Shown here piece after piece: positions 14,281 to 25,560 of a stretch of 64,000 nt of DNA. A program made the translations under genes and the position numbers. Origin of the DNA: Mortierella alpina (lineage: Eukaryota; Mortierellomycota; Mortierellomycetes; Mortierellales; Mortierellaceae); contig JANATF010000021.1 of the NCBI GenBank assembly GCA_029449245.1, forward strand, positions 62,001-126,000, in the 5' to 3' direction. Each line of letters starts with the position of its first letter. The stretch's first letter is position 1. The notes beneath the pieces are model-generated. The model had not been told where the DNA came from. It did not search any database and saw only the letters and a list, made by a program, of their open reading frames with translations.

Positions 14281-15418
14281 TCACAATGGAGGAGGATATG
14301 TCTGATTGAAGACGTGCGACGTCCAGAAAATGATATCGGCTCCCAAATAGTCCTCCGAGAAGCTCTTGAAGTCGTCGATGGTGTTCGTCTTTTTAGTTCG
14401 TGGATTCGTATACTCAAAATCGGGAGTCTGAACAGCCATGGCCACATGGCTTAGCTGATTCTGGTACCTGTACTTGCGGAAGAATTCATAGGAGTGCTCG
14501 AGCCGAAACTGTTCGTTCCACGGTATCACATCCGGACCGCCCAAACCAAAAGTCTTCTTCTCGCTCGCTTCCAAAAACGCCTGCGTCATGTACGGCATAT
14601 GGTCAGGAGTCTCGCAAGGCCAAGCGTTCACGTACTGGATGACCATGCTCTTCTTGAACACAGAACTGGCATAATTCAAGTTCTCCATCTCGGCTTGAAA
14701 GTAAGCGTCACAGAGCGAGGTCGGCAATATCCCATCGTAGTCTATGGCTGACTCGGGAAGGTTCAGTCCAGCTATCCTACCGTCAAACTGTTTTGCCACT
14801 GCCAACAAGAGGGCTTGGAAACGTTTTCGGACTGGAAGCACCCAGTGTTTAGTCTGCCATCCATTCGGAAGGTGCGTCTCTGGACTGACTTGCATCATGA
14901 GACCTCCTTCGTACTCGGGCTCGACCAAAAGGTAGTTGGGGATTCTCCTGGAGTTGTTGCCGGGAACATCAAACCGGTCTTGGAGTTGAACAAAGAGTCT
15001 CTTTGTTGGATCGATTTCTTGCAGGTTCTTGAGGTCAGACTCAATCTCGGAAAAGTCGTAGTTGCCCTCGCCTTGCTCTAACTGCTTCCAGCTGTAAATC
15101 ATTTGTACACCGTGAATGTCGGGTCGACGAATAATGTCGGCAACAGCGGTCAGATTGCCATCCTCGGCAAAGACAAAATGGGTAACAGGCTTCGATATGC
15201 CAACGACAGATGTCGCTAGCATGGAAGCTCCAAGAGTCACCATGGTAGCAGCCTGCGTATGTGTTTAAAGTTGATGTAGATAAATATCGTGAGGCTCAAC
15301 TCCTCGCTCTCAGGCAATAACTGTGGAGCGCAGTCTCATCTCGTACCTTGATGCTTCGGAAGGTTCTCCAAATGAATGAGGGAAGGCGGGACTCGATTTC
15401 TGTACCCAAGGAGTCCAT
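14281..15418 (-). CDS. TIM-barrel glycoside-hydrolase-like protein, paralogue A
   Basis: The model is complement(join(14281..15252, 15347..15418)), 347 aa. Exon 1 encodes MDSLGTEIESRLPSFIWRTF..., then a 94-bp GTACGAG...GCAG intron in phase 0, then a hydrophobic stretch (about residues 26-43) that could be a signal anchor. GVQMIYSWKQLEQGEGNYDF is the W..LE..G.YDF pattern near strand 2 of clan-A-like glycoside hydrolase barrels, and GLNLPES offers a candidate acid/base Glu. The substrate is unknown and no carbohydrate-binding module is visible. A TATA box (TATAAATA, 15481-15489) lies 65 bp upstream. The tandem paralogue is at 20588-21722; the first ~50 residues of exon 2 are identical, the rest about two-thirds. 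The enzyme class is inferred. Confidence 0.7.
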
Positions 15419-16530
15419 GATGCTGTTGCTTAGACTCTGCGGAAGTATGAAGATGAGAGAGAAGTAAGAAGGTGCAAAAGTATTTATACCCTCCATTTCT
15501 ATTTTAGGTTTTGTCCTCCACGACGTCTCACCTCTCCCCCATTCGGCGCAGAGGAGCGGATGATTAAATTTCTCCAGGGTCTTTCTTCCTTCATGTAGGC
15601 ATCGCGTCACAACTCCGAAGAGACTGAGACAGAGGGTGTATTTATAAATGAAAATCGCAACGATCATGCGCAGCGTAGAAGGCCGAGGAAGAGTATCGGA
15701 CGTATCAGACAAGGTTCCGTTAGGGAACGAATGTTCCTGGTTCAGCTGGATATGGAGTCGGGTGTGTGTAGCGAACCAGCAACGAAACCCATCCAGCTAC
15801 GCTAAATATTACTGGACTACATATACGATATCGAATTGGTCATCTCAAGGAGCTATCCAAAAAAATCCTACATTATCATAGGGTTGCGACGTTGTAAGAA
15901 AAAGGCGTGATCATGGGAACAGCTTCAGCGTATCCTAGCATTGCTCGTTTGGGTTCAGAAGAGTGCACGTGTAGATGAAGTAGCCTTAGCCATATACTGG
16001 AAGACTACAGTCTGCCACGCATGTTGGACCTTCTCCGATTTGACATGATTCTGATACTTGGGATGATCAGGTCACATCCATGGACCTAGGAACGCCTTCA
16101 TGACTCTTTCTTTAGTAACGGCAATGATCCGCTATTGGTGCTGGAAGCCAAATCTGCGTCTCAGTACTCGGCGTGCACGTCTGGTAATCACTTTCCTAGT
16201 TCCGATTGGCGCGCTTACTCTTTGTTCAGTGGACGTGTTGCAATCATTTCATGGTCACCTTGGCGCCTAGGTGTGCCGAATACGACCGTCATGTTTTATA
16301 CCAGAGTATTCACTCCTCAGACGACGTAGGTGGTCATAAAGCACAAGCTATTTAGCCACTACATTGGATGTACAAAAAGCCTGTGACCTTAACCCCGATC
16401 TCAAGATCCCAGAATGATATCAAGATCAAGAACTTGAGACTCTACGCCTCATACTCCAAACAACCGCGATGGATAAATCACCTTTGCTGAAATAACGTTT
16501 TATACTACACCCTTGAGTGTGGCGCTAATG
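15094..16530. repeat. Nearly identical 1.4-kb tract shared by paralogues A and B
   Basis: This stretch matches 21398-22832 with only about six differences by eye. It covers the first ~150 bp of exon 2, the intron, exon 1, the promoter and ~1.1 kb upstream. Immediately 3' (below 15094) the paralogues fall to roughly 75-80% identity. The tract ends at GTGTGGCGCT, where copy B joins a solo-LTR fragment. No second gene was recognised in 15500-16530. Confidence 0.85.
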
Positions 16531-16781
16531 AAAGTGGCATTTACGCCTTACGCCCTGGTGCGCAAATTGCTGATCTTTGTGACAAACGCTGACCGCAGCG
16601 TCGCCATCGAGCAGCGCAATGTTTTCGAATGGCCGGCACTCGTGAACCATGTTGCGCTGGGTTGGCTGCACGTACGACGTGCCGACATAGGCTTTTTTAT
16701 TCTGATTTAACTCCTGTGACGGGATAGTCTACTGTGTTGTTATTAATAACTAGTCTCAATGCCAAATAGTCCCAGTATGTA

Positions 16782-17099
16782 TTGTGCCTTTCACAAAATT
16801 TCCGCCATCGATTAGCTATTGCAGCTTTAGCTCAAAATTTTGCCCCGTTTAGCATTTTTTGGCTGATGCTAAAGCAGCTTTACATCTGCTATTCGAAGGC
16901 TCTGCGAGGCAGCAAACCTCGATTTGAAACTAAAATAGGCACTTTTCCGTTTGGAAAACGGAAGTTTCGCCCTTCTCAACTCCTATTCGACCTCACCGTG
17001 TTGACTAATAGCAGGGGTTCTGCGAATAGCTCCACTGTGACCTCACCTGGACCACCTTTAACTCAAAATTTTTGACGGAAAAATTTCTGAAATGGACAA
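16782..17099 (+). mobile_element. TA-flanked MITE, copy 2
   Basis: 318 bp, TTGTGCC...GGACAA between TA dinucleotides, more than 95% identical by eye to copy 1 at 5779-6097. It lies 130 bp from copy 3 in the same orientation. Confidence 0.8.
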
Positions 17100-17229
17100 T
17101 ATTATTAATAATATTAATAGCTGTATGCCATCGCCCACTTGCCAGAGACAATACCTACTGTAAGGCGTCCAGAGCATGCATTCCTTAGTCTTTGAATAGG
17201 TGCATAAGGAAGAGTTGAATCTTGAAATA

Positions 17230-17548
17230 TTGTGCCTTTCACAAAAATTTCCGCCTTCGATTAGCTATTGCAGCTTTAGCTCAAAATTTTGCCCCATTTA
17301 GCATTTTTTGACTGATGCTAAAGCAGCTTTACATCTGCTATTCGAAGGTTCTGCCAGGCAGCAAACCTCGATTTGAAACTAAAATAAGCACTTTTCCGTT
17401 TGGAAAACGGAAGTTTCGCCCTTCTCAGCTCCTATTTGACCTCACTGTGTTGACTAATAGCAGGGGTTCTGCGAATAGCTCCACTGTGACCTCACCTGGA
17501 CCACCTTTAACTCAAAATGTTTGACGGAAAAATTTCTGAAATGGACAA
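17230..17548 (+). mobile_element. TA-flanked MITE, copy 3
   Basis: 319 bp with TA on both sides. It is slightly more divergent than the other two copies (for example TCTGCCAGGC for TCTGCGAGGC). Confidence 0.8.
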
Positions 17549-17589
17549 TATAAAGTAGCATTTTTTCGGCTCGTTGTCCTATTTAATGG

Positions 17590-19444
17590 ATGTTGACGGC
17601 ATGTGTTCGCTTCGTCTGATACGTGAACTTGTCGATGCTGCACGGTCCATCTCTCTCCCGAATGAGAATGAGGAGAAGAGCTAGTGGAGCAGGCTGGACA
17701 AAGAGCAGGCTCTGTTCAAGTACTTCTAAGAAGTCTTCGGGCTCTTGCTTGTAGAAACCTGAAATGAAAGTGTTTTTATGATGGTGATAATATCCGCTAT
17801 GTGCTGGGTTGCCCTTGTTTAAACGTAACGTGCAGTTCAGTCTTGGAATCTTCAGATGACAGTGACGCTGACAGAAGTATGCTCCTCAGTTGGACGGGCA
17901 AATGAGTAGAGTCTTGTGCTCCTATATACATTTGTCCTGATCATCGTGCACCTCTTTTAAGTTGATATGCATTACAGAGATCACCTCGTTGAAGTGGCGT
18001 GGAGATTGTCGTCACTTTAGCCATTTGGTTAACCAGCTTGCACAAGTACAGCTGATGAGCAGACGTTCGTCGCTCTATTGTAATTTTATTATTGTCCTCT
18101 ACGTGATATCCAGAATCGATACTCGCAGTTGGGCCTCCCTATGAGGTGACACGGGGCGCTTATCCATACGACATGGACGACGCCGCTCAGCAGCGGGAAT
18201 GTTTTCCATGGGCGCTATTACTTGTTCATGTGGACTGCTCTGACCCAGTTCAGGTGTCTTCAAAAAAGAGAGCTCGAAGGGTGACATGATGTCGTTTACT
18301 CTATCGTCATAATAATCTTGGAGTATGTTCACCTCTTCCAAAGGGCGTAGTTAGTCCATGGAGACGTGTACCGTCTGGTTGTCCCAGGAGCTGGATCATG
18401 CACTGTCCGGAAAGCCTGAATGGAGGCAGCATCTGATGCTGAACTGTCGGTATTGACCGGTTGACTATCATCATGTTGAATGCATCGGCGCTTGACCACA
18501 GCTGCACGCTCAAAGTATTCGTCCTGAGTTATCCGATCTAACAGCTGAAGAGTTGCATGCCGATCCAGCACCTCGTTGAGCGGCGACAAACACTACAATA
18601 GTATAGACCCGTTACGCTACAGCGATATGACATTACTATAGGCAGTTGTACAACTTAGACTGTCCTGACGATCAAGATGATGCTCTGTACTGACCATTGA
18701 GCACAGAGACTAGATCATGCAGTCATATATATAGCAACCCTTCTGCTTCTTGATAACGGCAGACTTTGCCTACTTTATTAATATCATATAACCCCACATA
18801 CCTTGACCTTCCCTTGTTGCAAACACCGTTTCACACGATGAATGGCACTGGAACACCCATTCAAAGCGTTCTCATACACGGCGAACTTCTGCCCCAATAA
18901 CGTATTGGGTCTGGGCATGCCAGCCAAGGGAGAGGCGGAGTCGGTGTCTAGTTCGTGCATTTCCCGCTGCTCACAAGTGTGTCGATATGACGCGCCGCGT
19001 AGAATACGCGAGCACTTCTGAACTCCTGAATTACAGTGTGCCCATTCGCTAACGCGATAGCAGCTGTCTTCACTTCTGCTGGGGCGGGAGCTAAGCGCCG
19101 AGGTCGCAGCCTGTGACGAAGCCGGGCAAAATCCGCAAACGAGTGCCGGCGTTCGGGAACCAAAACGACCACGCGACGCGGAGGTGCTTCCAGAGGATCA
19201 GAGTTAGCTTGCTGGTTCGGATTGTCGACATCATCGTGTGTTGACGCAACGCTTGGAGAACGAGGTGCGGATCCAGAGCACACTCCCCGTCTCCCTGAGC
19301 TGGTGGAATTTGTCTTTGGTATTTTTTCCGCGCTGCGTTTTTCCATGACAAGTCAGAGATGCACTTCGTTAGCAAGGCACTCCAGCCACTGAGCACTTGC
19401 CCCGTATATTTGGCACTATAGACAGCTGCCGTCGGCAGACGCAT
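17590..19444 (-). other. Possible remains of a minus-strand spliced gene
   Basis: Several minus-strand segments read like protein but are in different frames and lack clear junctions: near 17760-17600 (EPEDFLEVLEQSLLFVQPAP), 18341-18130 (NILQDYYDDRVNDIM), 18590-18400 (VLDRHATLQLLDRITQDEYF) and 19346-18948 (Arg/Pro-rich). They could be exons of one degraded gene. I recognise no family and could not build a coherent model. Confidence 0.2.
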
Positions 19445-19739
19445 TGTTCAGCAGTATGAGTATAGTTCTCATCAGACTCGTCCAGGTTTTTTTTAATCCT
19501 GTTATGAGAAAGCTCTCCCGCTCTTCATCGGTTTTCCTTCCCATGTGGTTCAAGCAAGAGATGTACACTCCGCTTTACCCACTTATAGAGGCTGCAATCC
19601 CTGTACCCATTTGGAATAGTTCTTTTTTTCCCAGCATCTTGCATGATTTTTCCTTTAACCGGGCATTTCAAAAGCGATTAGTTAGCGCTTTCAAGCCCCA
19701 TTACGGCACTGTAACCCGGGATTTCGTCTGGAGGAGTCT

Positions 19740-19951
19740 TTGGTGTTTTATACTGGTGAGGGGCTCAGGAACGTAAGTACCTAAGTCGCACCTCCCTGTT
19801 TTACCTCAACGATTATTAAGAGTACCTGCCACCGGAACCCCGAGGAGCGACAGGCTCTGACCCGTAATAAAACGTAATAAAATCTTCTCTTGTTCTAGTT
19901 GACTTCGGCTGACCCCAATAGTTTAGTAAGTTGACCCCTAGAGAATATCAT
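19740..19951 (+). repeat. Diverged solo LTR (family 1)
   Basis: Similar to the solo LTRs at 39929-40141 and 54736-54949 (TGGTGTTTTATACTGG ... CCCTAGAGAATATCAT, with AATAAAA inside). The ends and flanks have decayed, and no target duplication is visible. Confidence 0.6.
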
Positions 19952-20587
19952 AGGTGTACCGTCGGCACGGTTCAAAAGGGAGGGACGACGGTGGAGTTTA
20001 GTGTCAAAGTGGGCGCTCTGGAGACAGGTGCCAGGTTTAGGATGTTCAACGACTTTGGTTGCGAGCATTTATCGTAGGAACTCATCAATAGACCTCAATC
20101 AACTCAGAGCGCACCAGTAGTGTCTTTACATCGTTATCAACACTATATCGTAAAAGTGACATGGAGGAGATGCACAGGGTATGATAGGACTGTAAAGAGA
20201 CAATAGATGACATCCGCGACTTGGCCGCATCCCAGTTAAAGACCTTCTGCTTTTGTAGGGGTAATACCATGTACCACAACCTTTAAGCCTGGAGTCTTGA
20301 ACTGCCTACCCTTCACTTTCAGTCCCCGAGTTTCTACACCATGGTACAGACGGAGCCCACTACCAATCAACTCCATTGGATCGGGAACCTCCTACTGATC
20401 CGACCTCTTCGCTGAGGTAATGCTATACACTCTCACAGCAATTGCAACGTATCCTAAACTGCACACCTGCACTTTCTCTCGAGTCATTTTGAGTTTAAGA
20501 GTGAGATAACCGGCAGTGACTGGAATACAATACTACTGTGAGTATGGATGCAAGAATCGCATTGGGCGTTTACAGCACCCATTTTAT
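19952..20587. other. Intergenic; right part is the paralogue B 3' flank
   Basis: 19952-20405 holds nothing I can support. 20410-20587 is the diverged counterpart of 14094-14280. Confidence 0.4.
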
Positions 20588-21722
20588 TCACAATGGAGGA
20601 GGATATGTCTTACTGAAGATGTGCTCCGTCCAGAACATGATATCCGCACCTAGAAAGTCCTGTGAGAAGCTCTTGAATTCGTCGATGGTGCACGTCTTGT
20701 TGGTTCGTGGATTAACATACTCGAGATCGGGCGTCTGGACCGCCATGGCCACATGACCCATGTTATATCGGTTCTCATTGAAAAAGTGGTAAGAGCTTTT
20801 GAGTTGCTTTGGGGCCCATGGCTTTACATCAGGACCCCCCAAACCAAATGTCTTCTTGCTCACCGCCTCCGCAAACGCTTGCGTCATGTGCGGTTGGGGC
20901 TCGCCAGGTGTCTCGCAGGGCCAGAAGTTCATATATTGGATAACCATGCTCTTCTTGAACACGGAGCTGGCATTGTTTAGATTTTCCATTTGTCCCTCAA
21001 AGTAACCGTCGCAGATGGATTTCGCCAGGGTTCCAACGACGTAGTCAAACCCCGTCTCGGGAAGGTTGATCCCAAAGATCCTACCGTCGAGCTGTTGGGC
21101 TAGAGCCGACAAAAGATCTTGAAAGCGCCCACGGACAGCAGGAACCCAATGCTTTGTCTGCCATCCATCTGGAAGGTGTGTAATATTGCTAACTTGCATA
21201 TAGAGGCCACCTTCGTACTCGGGCTCGACCAAAAGGTAGTTGGGGATTCTCCTGGATTTGTTGCCGGGAGCATCAAACCGGTCTTGGAGTTGAACAAAGA
21301 GTCTCTTTGTTGGATCGATTGTCTCCAGCACCTCGAGATCGGTCTCAATGTCTGAAAAGTTGTAGTGGCCTTTGCTTGTTTCAAGTTGCTTCCAGTTGTA
21401 AATCATTTGTACACCGTGAATGTCGGGTCGACGAATAATGTCGGCAACAGCGGTCAGATTGCCATCCTCGGCAAAGACAAAATGGGTAACAGGCTTCGAT
21501 ATGCCAACGACAGATGTCGCTAGCATGGAAGCTCCAAGAGTCACCATGGTAGCAGCCTGCGTATGTGTTTAAAGTTGATGTAGATAAATATCGTGAGGCT
21601 CAACTCCTCGCTCTCAGGCAATAACTGTGGAGCGCAGTCTCATCTCGTACCTTGATGCTTCGGAAGGTTCTCCAAATGAATGAGGGAAGGCGGGACTCGA
21701 TTTCTGTACCCAAGGAGTCCAT
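20588..21722 (-). CDS. TIM-barrel glycoside-hydrolase-like protein, paralogue B
   Basis: The model is complement(join(20588..21556, 21651..21722)), 346 aa, with the same two-exon structure, intron position and TATA box (about 21785-21793) as paralogue A, 6.3 kb away. The W..LE...G.Y.F pattern (NWKQLETSKGHYNF) and the candidate Glu (GINLPET) are kept, as are the C-terminal block DFKSF/EFKSFS and the final TYPPPL. Exon 1 and the start of exon 2 are identical to A, while the remainder differs at about one residue in three. Both paralogues are open and lack inactivating changes, so both may be expressed from effectively the same promoter. The substrate is unknown. Confidence 0.7.
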
Positions 21723-22832
21723 GATGCTGTTGCTTAGACTCTGCGGAAGTATGAAGATGAGAGAGAAGTAAGAAGGTGCAAAAGTATTTATACCCTCCAT
21801 TTCTATTTTAGGTTTTGTCCTCCACGACGTCTCACCTCTCCTCCATTCGGCGCAGAGGAGCGGATGATTAAATTTCTCCAGGGTCTTTCTTCCTTCATGT
21901 AGGCATCGCGTCACAACTCCGAAGAGACTGAGACAGAGGGTGTATTTATAAATGAAAATCGCAACGATCATGCGCAGCGTAGAAGGCCGAGGAAGAGTAT
22001 CGGACGTATCAGACAAGGTTCCGTTAGGGAACGAATGTTCCTGGTTCAGCTGGATATGGAGTCGGGTGTGTGTAGCGAACCAGCAACGAAACCCATCCAG
22101 CTACGCTAAATATTACTGGACTACATATACGATATCGAATTGGTCATCTCAAGGAGCTATCCAAAAAAATCCTACATTATCATAGGGTTGCGACGTTGTA
22201 AGAAAAAGGCGTGATCATGGGAACAGCTTCAGCGTATCCTAGCATTGCTCGTTTGGGTTCAGAAGAGTGCACGTGTAGATGAAGTAGCCTTAGCCATATA
22301 CTGGAAGACTACAGTCTGCCACGCATGTTGGACCTTCTCCGATTTGACATGATTCTGATACTTGGGATGATCAGGTCACATCCATGGACCTAGGAACGCC
22401 TTCATGACTCTTTCTTTAGTAACGGCAATGATCCGCTATTGGTGCTGGAAGCCAAATCTGCGTCTCAGTACTCGGCGTGCACGTCTGGTAATCACTTTCC
22501 TAGTTCCGATTGGCGCGCTTACTCTTTGTTCAGTGGACGTGTTGCAATCATTTCATGGTCACCTTGGCGCCTAGGTGTGCCGAATACGACCGTCATGTTT
22601 TATACCAGAGTATTCACTCCTCAGACGACGTAGGTGGTCATAAAGCACAAGCTATTTAGCCACTACATTGGATGTACAAAAGCCTGTGACCTTAACTCCG
22701 ATCTCAAGATCCCAGAATGATATCAAGATCAAGAACTTGAGACTCTACGCCTCATACTCCAAACAACCGCGGTGGATAAATCACATTTGTTGAAATAACG
22801 TTTTATACTACACCCTTGAGTGTGGCGCTCAT
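21398..22832. repeat. Nearly identical 1.4-kb tract, copy B
   Basis: Counterpart of 15094-16530. Differences seen include CTCCTCC for CTCCCCC near 21840, one A fewer near 22680, and three changes at 22697-22795. It ends exactly where the LTR fragment starts (TGTGATATTC, 22833). Confidence 0.85.
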
Positions 22833-22925
22833 TGTGATATTCTCTAGGGGTAAACTTACAAGACTAACTGAGGAAGTCAACGAGGGTTTTATTCAGGACA
22901 GGAACCCGTAGGGCATATAGTGCAC
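22833..22925 (-). repeat. Truncated solo LTR (family 1)
   Basis: TGTGATATTCTCTAGGGGTAA and ~90 bp following match the first half (as read on the plus strand) of the 54736-54949 solo LTR. The rest is missing. It abuts the end of the duplicated tract. Confidence 0.6.
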
Positions 22926-23087
22926 GTCAACTAGTCCCGACAATTTTTAGTGAGTGCCAAATTCTGTTTTGAAAAAAATCGGAAGATTAAGGTGTTATAG
23001 ACACGTGATATAGGACTGAGGTGGGGAAAATATATTTGCGTGTGCATCAGACATCTAGACATCAGACATCAGTCAGATCTTTTTCAA

Positions 23088-23396
23088 ATGCCACCACTCA
23101 AAAAGCGCCAAAAGCAACTGAAGGAGGCTCGTATAAATCGTGCGGAGCTGCTGAGAGCCGTGAAGCCTTCGCTTGCTGTCCAGGCCGATGAGGAGAAACT
23201 GAGGGAACAACAGATGTCAGATATCGCGTGCCATAAGGTTGTCTTTGTCAGACAGCTCTATATGCTGCAGATATCTATAGCACAAGATATATATAGTACA
23301 AAGTCCCAACGCCGTAGTCAGACTTGTTTCGGCTCAACAGAAATATACGCCCGAGGTCGCAACCATACAGTTTTGCCAGACAGGTACAGTACGTAG
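23088..23396 (+). pseudogene. N-terminal fragment of a basic ORF, possibly transposon-derived
   Basis: ATG at 23088 begins a Lys/Arg-rich sequence (PLKKRQKQLKEARINRAELL) that reads like the basic leader of a DNA-binding or transposon protein, then loses protein character after about residue 50. No family was identified, and the 5' 24 codons of the longer frame from 23040 look non-coding. Confidence 0.25.
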
Positions 23397-23420
23397 GGCT
23401 CGTCATGAACGTTCCTAGGC

Positions 23421-23429
23421 TATAAAAGA
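23421..23429 (+). promoter_or_regulatory. TATA box of the 129-aa secreted protein gene
   Basis: CTATAAAAG lies about 90 bp upstream of the ATG at 23514, with a short AC-rich leader ending ACCCCAGCC before the ATG. Confidence 0.55.
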
Positions 23430-23513
23430 CACCGCGTATTTTCAGAATATGCGTCCAGCATTCTCATATTCACTTCATTCTCCCAACAGCCTTACTAAAA
23501 AAACACCCCAGCC

Positions 23514-23903
23514 ATGCGCTTTTCCAAGACTCTTCTCATCTCGGCCGCTCTCGCTGCCTTCATGTCTGTTGCTGTGGCCCAGGACGTCACCCCAGACGTC
23601 ACCCAAGCAGACGAGTCCACCGATGATACTGCCGCCATCTCTAACAGCAACAGCATCTCGGATGCCGCCAATGCTGTGGGTTCTAATGTACCCTGTCAAT
23701 ACAAAGCAATTGCAACTTCAGCTGACTATAGTTGTGGATCAGGATCACAGAACAACTGGACTGCAAAAGGTGCAAATATGTGTAGAGATATCAAAGAGCA
23801 TTACAGCTACTCATCATGTTCCTTAGTCTCGAACAAGCCTGGCGGATGTGATTACGCGGCTGGAATTTGCTGGGGAACTGTTACATGTGACTGTTCTGCA
23901 TAG
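23514..23903 (+). CDS. Secreted cysteine-rich protein (129 aa)
   Basis: Single-exon ORF with a strong signal peptide (residues 1-22, ending SVAVA|Q), a ~35-residue acidic Ser/Asp/Thr-rich propeptide-like linker, and a C-terminal domain of ~75 residues with eight cysteines ending in a CDC motif. It would be exported through the ER; the disulfide-rich tail suggests an extracellular effector- or adhesion-like function, but I do not recognise the family. It has a well-placed TATA box and a favourable start context. An A-rich 3' region with AATAAA-like sequence (23933-23976) is a plausible polyadenylation area. No repeat interrupts it. Confidence 0.7.
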   Translation: MRFSKTLLISAALAAFMSVAVAQDVTPDVTQADESTDDTAAISNSNSISDAANAVGSNVPCQYKAIATSADYSCGSGSQNNWTAKGANMCRDIKEHYSYSSCSLVSNKPGGCDYAAGICWGTVTCDCSA

Positions 23904-24273
23904 ATGGTCCTGATATTTATGTTTTGGGAAAAAGAAAAAAAAAAAAAGAAAATATTTATAAAAATAAAAAAAAAAATGCAGCACTCTACGCGCTGCAAAA
24001 AAAATTTGGTTCTAACGTTGGTGTGAACACATGCTTGGACTGTAGTAATAGTTAGGTTACTTCAGGATGGGATTTGATTTTTTTCCCACAGCACCTCGCT
24101 TATCCCGAAGTGCTCACATGCAGCATTTTTTTTTCTTGCCATCTCTCGCCCGCTCGAATCTGGCATGTAACGACAGTCTCAGTGTTCATTTTCTCTGTTC
24201 GATATCAACAAATCGCTCAGGATGTTCAAAAATTCTAGAGGAATTACAACAAGTGAGGTTGCTCAGGTAGCCT

Positions 24274-24504
24274 TTGCATGACAGGACGAGCCCCAGGTCT
24301 TTCAATGCTTGGCTTGTTGATGAGACACCGCTTCCTACGGATGAAGCGAGTAATCACCAACGATTCCTCGATGAGAACGAGCGAGAGTTGCAAGAGGCGA
24401 TGGAAAGATTTCGCAAGGCCAAGATGGACATAGAAAGACTTCTACTGGAACGAAACCGTCGCAGTGCCTACAACTCGCCATATACCCGCAAAACCGAGCC
24501 ATAG
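24274..24504 (+). other. Short coiled-coil ORF of doubtful status
   Basis: An open frame without a good ATG (it begins at a TTG) contains a charged heptad-like stretch, DENERELQEAMERFRKAKMD, that could form a coiled coil. It might be an exon with the acceptor at TTGCTCAG (24260-24267). No family was recognised. Confidence 0.25.
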
Positions 24505-24613
24505 TCTCCCTATTTTATTATCGCGCCCCGCATCTTTGTCATACCAAACAATTTTCCGAAGTGCATCTTTTAATAATCAAAGAGATGAATGGAAAGCGCC
24601 TCTCAGCATACTA

Positions 24614-24997
24614 TCATGTCCTTGGTTTTTTAGAACGGTCTTCATCGTCACCGTCATCCTCGCTGTCAACGTCGTCGGCTGCTCGTTTTCCGGCGTTCTT
24701 GAGCCTGTCAATGAACATGACATGTTCTTTAGGGAAGATCTGACCAAAGTTGACATCGCTCACACGTATCACGACCTGCTGCACGCCACGAGTGTCCTTC
24801 GCGGGAACTTCAACCGCTGGTGGCAATCTGGCACCACATACCATGGGGTAAGCAACGACCATGCTGATGTAGATGTTGTCAGGGCAAAAGTTCTGGAAAT
24901 CTTTGGCATGGTCCTGGATGCAGGACGCTGAAACCGTACTTTGTGCCTTCTCCCAGAGCTTTTTGTAGAGTGTGGCTGAATTCTGATGTAATTTCAT
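24614..24997 (-). CDS. 3' exon of a gene of unknown family (paralogue of 25874-26341)
   Basis: The exon begins after a strong polypyrimidine acceptor (TTTTTTTTTTCTAG, 24998-25010) and runs 127 codons to TGA. It carries FCPDNIYISMVVAYP, then VIRVSDVNFGQIFPKEHVMF and IDRLKNAGKR, ending in an acidic Asp/Glu tail and KKPR, which could be a nuclear signal. The divergent fragment at 25874 shares the same acceptor position, the same CP..(I/V)Y.SMV core and the same (Q)IFP..H..F(I/L)DRLK block, so this is a real protein family. I cannot name it. Upstream exons are missing: gypsy debris occupies the region 5' of the intron, so the gene is probably truncated. Confidence 0.45.
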   Translation of the reverse strand: MKLHQNSATLYKKLWEKAQSTVSASCIQDHAKDFQNFCPDNIYISMVVAYPMVCGARLPPAVEVPAKDTRGVQQVVIRVSDVNFGQIFPKEHVMFIDRLKNAGKRAADDVDSEDDGDDEDRSKKPRT

Positions 24998-25083
24998 CTA
25001 GAAAAAAAAAAGCAATGAGTGGTGTAGGTGAGTAGAGAGCACAATGAAATATCACTCATGTGCCCGTAACTGTGCCTCTAGGC

Positions 25084-25262
25084 ATAAATTCTCGGAGGAC
25101 ATCGTTGAGGTTTGGAAGGTAACCGGGGTGTTGGTGAAGCCAAAGGGCATTTAAAGTGGCCATAGCGAATGCGGAGTGCAGTTTTCCACTCGTCACCCTT
25201 AGCCTCACGGACAAGATTAAAGGCATCCTCATGCTGTGAGCAATGCCAGGTCAAACTTTAAA
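25084..25262 (-). pseudogene. Ty3/gypsy reverse transcriptase relic (fingers/palm piece)
   Basis: The minus strand encodes [15 protein letters not shown], then after a frameshift [13 protein letters not shown]: the conserved W-K-T-A-F-R-T-R-Y-G and MPFGLTNAP segments of gypsy RT. It is broken and isolated. Confidence 0.6.
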
Positions 25263-25364
25263 GTTCATGGCGCTTGAAAAGTCCAATAGAGCAAACGAGA
25301 GCCGAACCCGCTGGTGTTGCTGCGCGTGAGAGTAAGATTCATAACCACTGTCTACGGTGCCTTA

Positions 25365-25560
25365 TCCGTATTTGAGCCTTCTTTATTGAATAAACGACGA
25401 AAAAGAAAACAAAACGAAATAAAAGAGCGATCCCTCTGCCAGAAAAGACCTCTATCTTCTTTCTCTGGAGCTCAAGGGTGGAGAGGGTGGGACAGACGTC
25501 CATAGCACCTACGACAATGCGAATAGACCGTCCTCTGTAGGTCATTCGGTACCATTGTTA
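25365..25560 (-). repeat. Partial copy of the foldback repeat
   Basis: Reverse-oriented core of the 4033-4488 repeat (ATTGAATAAA ... GGTGGAGAGGGTGGGAC) plus one terminal arm ending GGTCATTCGGTACCATTGTT; the other arm is missing. Confidence 0.65.
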
